Assembly (NCBI GenBank): GCA_026393755.1
Contig: JAPKZO010000006.1
Coordinates: forward strand, 186,001-250,000
DNA: 64,000 nt
Source: Acidobacteriota bacterium
Lineage (GTDB): Bacteria; Acidobacteriota; Vicinamibacteria; Vicinamibacterales; JAKQTR01
Reading direction: 5' to 3'
In this document: positions 62,304 to 64,000 of the stretch, piece after piece
Layout: every line of letters starts with the position of its first letter
Numbering within the stretch: the stretch's first letter is position 1
Made by a program: the position numbers and the translations under genes
The notes under the pieces: model-generated
Seen by the model: the letters and a program-made list of their open reading frames with translations, nothing else
Database searches by the model: none
What the model was told of the DNA's origin: nothing

Positions 62304-63613
62304 AACACGTTCCTCGCCTGGTCATCTGGCTGCTCGTCGCCATATACGCGATCGAGCGCGGCCAGCTCTTCCTGAATGGCGTGGGCATCGGTCCCGCTGG
62401 AGTCGGGAGAATCGCGGATCATAAAGCGCTGCCGTTCGATGGACACTCGCAAGGGTTCCGCGTATTCGTGAAATCCGTTCTGCACCGCGGTGACGGCGTC
62501 GCGCATCCAACCACGCAGGCCGACGCCAAACGCCGAGAGTGCTTCCGCCAGCGACTGGCCGATCTGGGCCTCGAACTGGCGTTCGATCGCACGGATACGC
62601 AAGGACCGTGTGATCGCTGAGATGCCCGGTGCCGTGAGCGGCGTCGTGACCTCCGGCAGGACCAGGGCCGGCAACTCGCGTACGCGCCCCAGCAACTCGG
62701 TGACCGTGAGTGTCTCAGGACGTCCTAACAGGTCGGCGGCCCGTGCCAGAGATGCCGCCAAACCGGCCGCGAAGCGTCCCAACGCGATCCGAAGCTCCTC
62801 AGCCTGTGCGCCCACCGTGTCCCTCGCGGCTCGGCCAAGCGCTGACCTCGCGGCCTCCATGGTCAGTCCCGCCCACTGAGCGTCATTCACTAGGAGGACC
62901 GCGGCTTGCCGGAGAACGATCGATACTCCGCCGGCCACAGCTTGAGCCGCCTGTTCGCCCAGGGGACTGACATTTGCCGCCAACGCGCCGGCGCGGCGGA
63001 GTTTCGTCTCGGCATCAGCCTGGGATTCAGCGCTGACGAACACACGCCCCGCACCACGATCGGCGCTTGCTTGCAGGCTTGCGCGCACCGCATCGCGCAA
63101 CAAGACGATCTTCCGATGAATCGAATGCCACGCGCCATCCTGGTGCCGCTGACACATCGGCGCGATCTCCGCGGCGAACCACGCGTCGGTCAACGTGGCG
63201 TCCGCCCCCACGGCACTGACCGCGTGCACGGCGATGTCGAGGCCCACCTCGGTGCGCAGGTGTTCCGCGATGTATGTCGGCCTCAACTCCTCGACCGCGT
63301 TGTCGGCGAATGTCAGAGCCGTGCGGATGGCGAAGAGCGTGTCGACCTGCGGCGGCGGAATCGGGATCCCCTCGCGTTCCAGGACGCGCACCAGCCGGCT
63401 GCGGATACGTGCCAGGTAGTTTGCGGCCAGTCGCGCCTGGACCGGGGTCAGGGCCGTGCGATAACGGGGGAACGGCGACGATGAGCGTGACGCCGACAGA
63501 ACTGCTTCGATGCTCGACAGCAGCGTGTCGATGTGCTGGCAACTGACCAGCAGGTGGCGCTGCTGCGGTTCGTTGAGACCGACCCGACCCGCGTCGGCAG
63601 ACTTTGCCGTCAT
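62300..63613 (-). CDS. Helical partner protein of the dynamin operon
   Basis: A 437-residue protein, strongly helical and Ala-rich, without a P-loop. Stretches such as LLSSIEAVLSASRSS, RLAANYLARIRSRL and RAIERQFEAQIGQSLAEAL resemble stalk regions of dynamin-like proteins. AGGTGAG precedes the ATG at 63613; an upstream extension would run through the riboswitch and terminator. It overlaps the GTPase gene by four bases. Two-gene dynamin pairs of this sort occur in bacteria (for example LeoA with LeoBC). Confidence 0.6.
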   Translation of the reverse strand: MTAKSADAGRVGLNEPQQRHLLVSCQHIDTLLSSIEAVLSASRSSSPFPRYRTALTPVQARLAANYLARIRSRLVRVLEREGIPIPPPQVDTLFAIRTALTFADNAVEELRPTYIAEHLRTEVGLDIAVHAVSAVGADATLTDAWFAAEIAPMCQRHQDGAWHSIHRKIVLLRDAVRASLQASADRGAGRVFVSAESQADAETKLRRAGALAANVSPLGEQAAQAVAGGVSIVLRQAAVLLVNDAQWAGLTMEAARSALGRAARDTVGAQAEELRIALGRFAAGLAASLARAADLLGRPETLTVTELLGRVRELPALVLPEVTTPLTAPGISAITRSLRIRAIERQFEAQIGQSLAEALSAFGVGLRGWMRDAVTAVQNGFHEYAEPLRVSIERQRFMIRDSPDSSGTDAHAIQEELAALDRVYGDEQPDDQARNVL

Positions 63614-63647
63614 GCTCACCTGAGGCCACGGCGCGTCGCCACGGCGC

Positions 63648-63685
63648 AAAAAAAGACCCCTACCGGCATTTGCCCAGTAGGAGTC
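63648..63685 (-). terminator. Rho-independent terminator of the riboswitch
   Basis: Nine-base-pair stem (one G-U) GACTCCTAC / GTAGGGGTC with an inner GGCA/TGCC, followed by TTTTTTT (63654-63648), 35 bases before the first dynamin-operon ATG. Confidence 0.88.
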
Positions 63686-63727
63686 ATCTGTTCCGCCCTC
63701 CGGAACCTTCGGAGCGAACTCCAACGC
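63648..63727 (-). promoter_or_regulatory. Fluoride riboswitch with intrinsic terminator ahead of the dynamin operon
   Basis: Aptamer 63727-63677: GCG/CGC (63727-63725 with 63716-63714), TTCCG/CGGAA (63705-63701 with 63695-63691) and GGAGT/ACTCC (63722-63718 with 63684-63680), ending CAGATGACTCCTAC. The same GACTCCTAC (63685-63677) pairs with GTAGGGGTC (63663-63655) in a terminator hairpin followed by seven T. The two folds exclude each other, the usual fluoride-on switch. Confidence 0.9.
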
Positions 63728-63741
63728 ACGATCGCAGAATG

Positions 63742-63747
63742 ATTATA
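63742..63747 (-). promoter_or_regulatory. -10 box of the dynamin operon
   Basis: Perfect TATAAT on the minus strand; the predicted start near 63735 lies eight bases before the aptamer. No consensus -35 at 17 bases. Confidence 0.55.
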
Positions 63748-63866
63748 CTTCGGAGTCTCTCGCCATGCGCGCCGCGGAGACCGGCCGAAATATCGACGTG
63801 AATCTCGCGTAGTGCTTCTGAGCCCACGCCAGGAGGGCGATACCGAAGGCCCGCTGCGACGAACCG

Positions 63867-63956
63867 TCATCGCAGCTGGTCAAGTACCCACCAGAGCTCC
63901 AGCCAGCGCGGCGATGTGGCTGCCCGACGTTCGCCGATGGGCAGTCGCTCGATCAT
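63867..63956 (-). pseudogene. Deletion remnant of a homocysteine methyltransferase gene
   Basis: Its first nine codons (MIERLPIGE) match the start of the intact gene at 46432 (MIDRRPIGE), and the next part (GCAGCCACATCGCCGCGCTGG) matches that gene's last codons, so the middle has been deleted. About 40 bases upstream (TCTCCAGTCTATC...CCCGC) also match the intact gene's 5' flank, up to the window edge. Confidence 0.8.
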
Positions 63957-64000
63957 GCTATCTCCAGTCTATCTTCGGACGCCGGACGGCCCGCTACGGG

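Noticed and set aside
63711-63722. A separate GGAG-TTCG-CTCC tetraloop hairpin in the dynamin leader
   Set aside because: The GGAGT strand is better explained by the long-range helix of the fluoride aptamer, which is shared with three other RNAs here.
63614-63724. Longer start for the first dynamin-operon gene
   Set aside because: The extra codons would come from the riboswitch and terminator.

Overview
The window is GC-rich and comes from a diderm bacterium: it has FadL-type and beta-barrel porins, Tat-exported molybdoenzymes, a periplasmic HtrA protease and a sigma-54 activator. Gene style and domain mix would fit an acidobacterial (Vicinamibacteria-like) or deltaproteobacterial lineage, but nothing seen here proves it. 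No rRNA, tRNA, CRISPR array or transposase was found.

Layout. 1-11 kb: housekeeping and peptidase genes, a PaoABC-like exported aldehyde/xanthine-type molybdenum hydroxylase operon, EttA, an epimerase and a sigma-54 activator. 11-18 kb: an operon behind a near-perfect -24/-12 promoter, encoding a FadL-like barrel, a PsrABC/PhsABC-like molybdoenzyme complex, a split YeeE/YedE sulfur transporter and a rhodanese-like protein whose only cysteine is its last residue. 19-28.5 kb, minus strand: an eight-gene respiratory operon (porin, small exported protein, second PsrA-like molybdoenzyme, FeS protein, b-type cytochrome, Rieske protein, a cytochrome b6/IV fused to a 12-haem domain, DUF2585), divergent from a LysR regulator. 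29.8-33.5 kb: arsenic operon (permease, thioredoxin-like, ArsR, Acr3, a DF-ArsC fusion). 33.5-38.5 kb: CDF zinc exporter, ArsR with promoter-spacer operator, a stop-interrupted FmdE, a frameshifted porin, a YeeE transporter. 38.6-42.8 kb: an ECF transporter with THEP1-type NTPase and DUF364. 43-50 kb: P-type proton ATPase, homocysteine methyltransferase-like protein, two-component system and HtrA.

The most striking part is 50.3-64 kb. Four RNA structures match the fluoride (crcB-motif) riboswitch by sequence and covarying helices: one on the plus strand ahead of an enolase-antiporter-UspA-DUF190-MFS operon, and three on the minus strand. Of these three, one lies directly ahead of a two-helix membrane protein, one heads a decayed stretch just upstream of it, and one ends in an intrinsic terminator in front of a dynamin-like GTPase operon. 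No CrcB/Fluc or CLC-F fluoride exporter was recognised in the window. The region also carries broken gene copies (P-type ATPase, DUF6125, homocysteine methyltransferase, phosphoesterases), so it looks like a rearranging stress-resistance island. The proposed logic is that fluoride turns on a spare copy of its classic target (enolase), ion antiport, stress proteins and a membrane-acting dynamin module.
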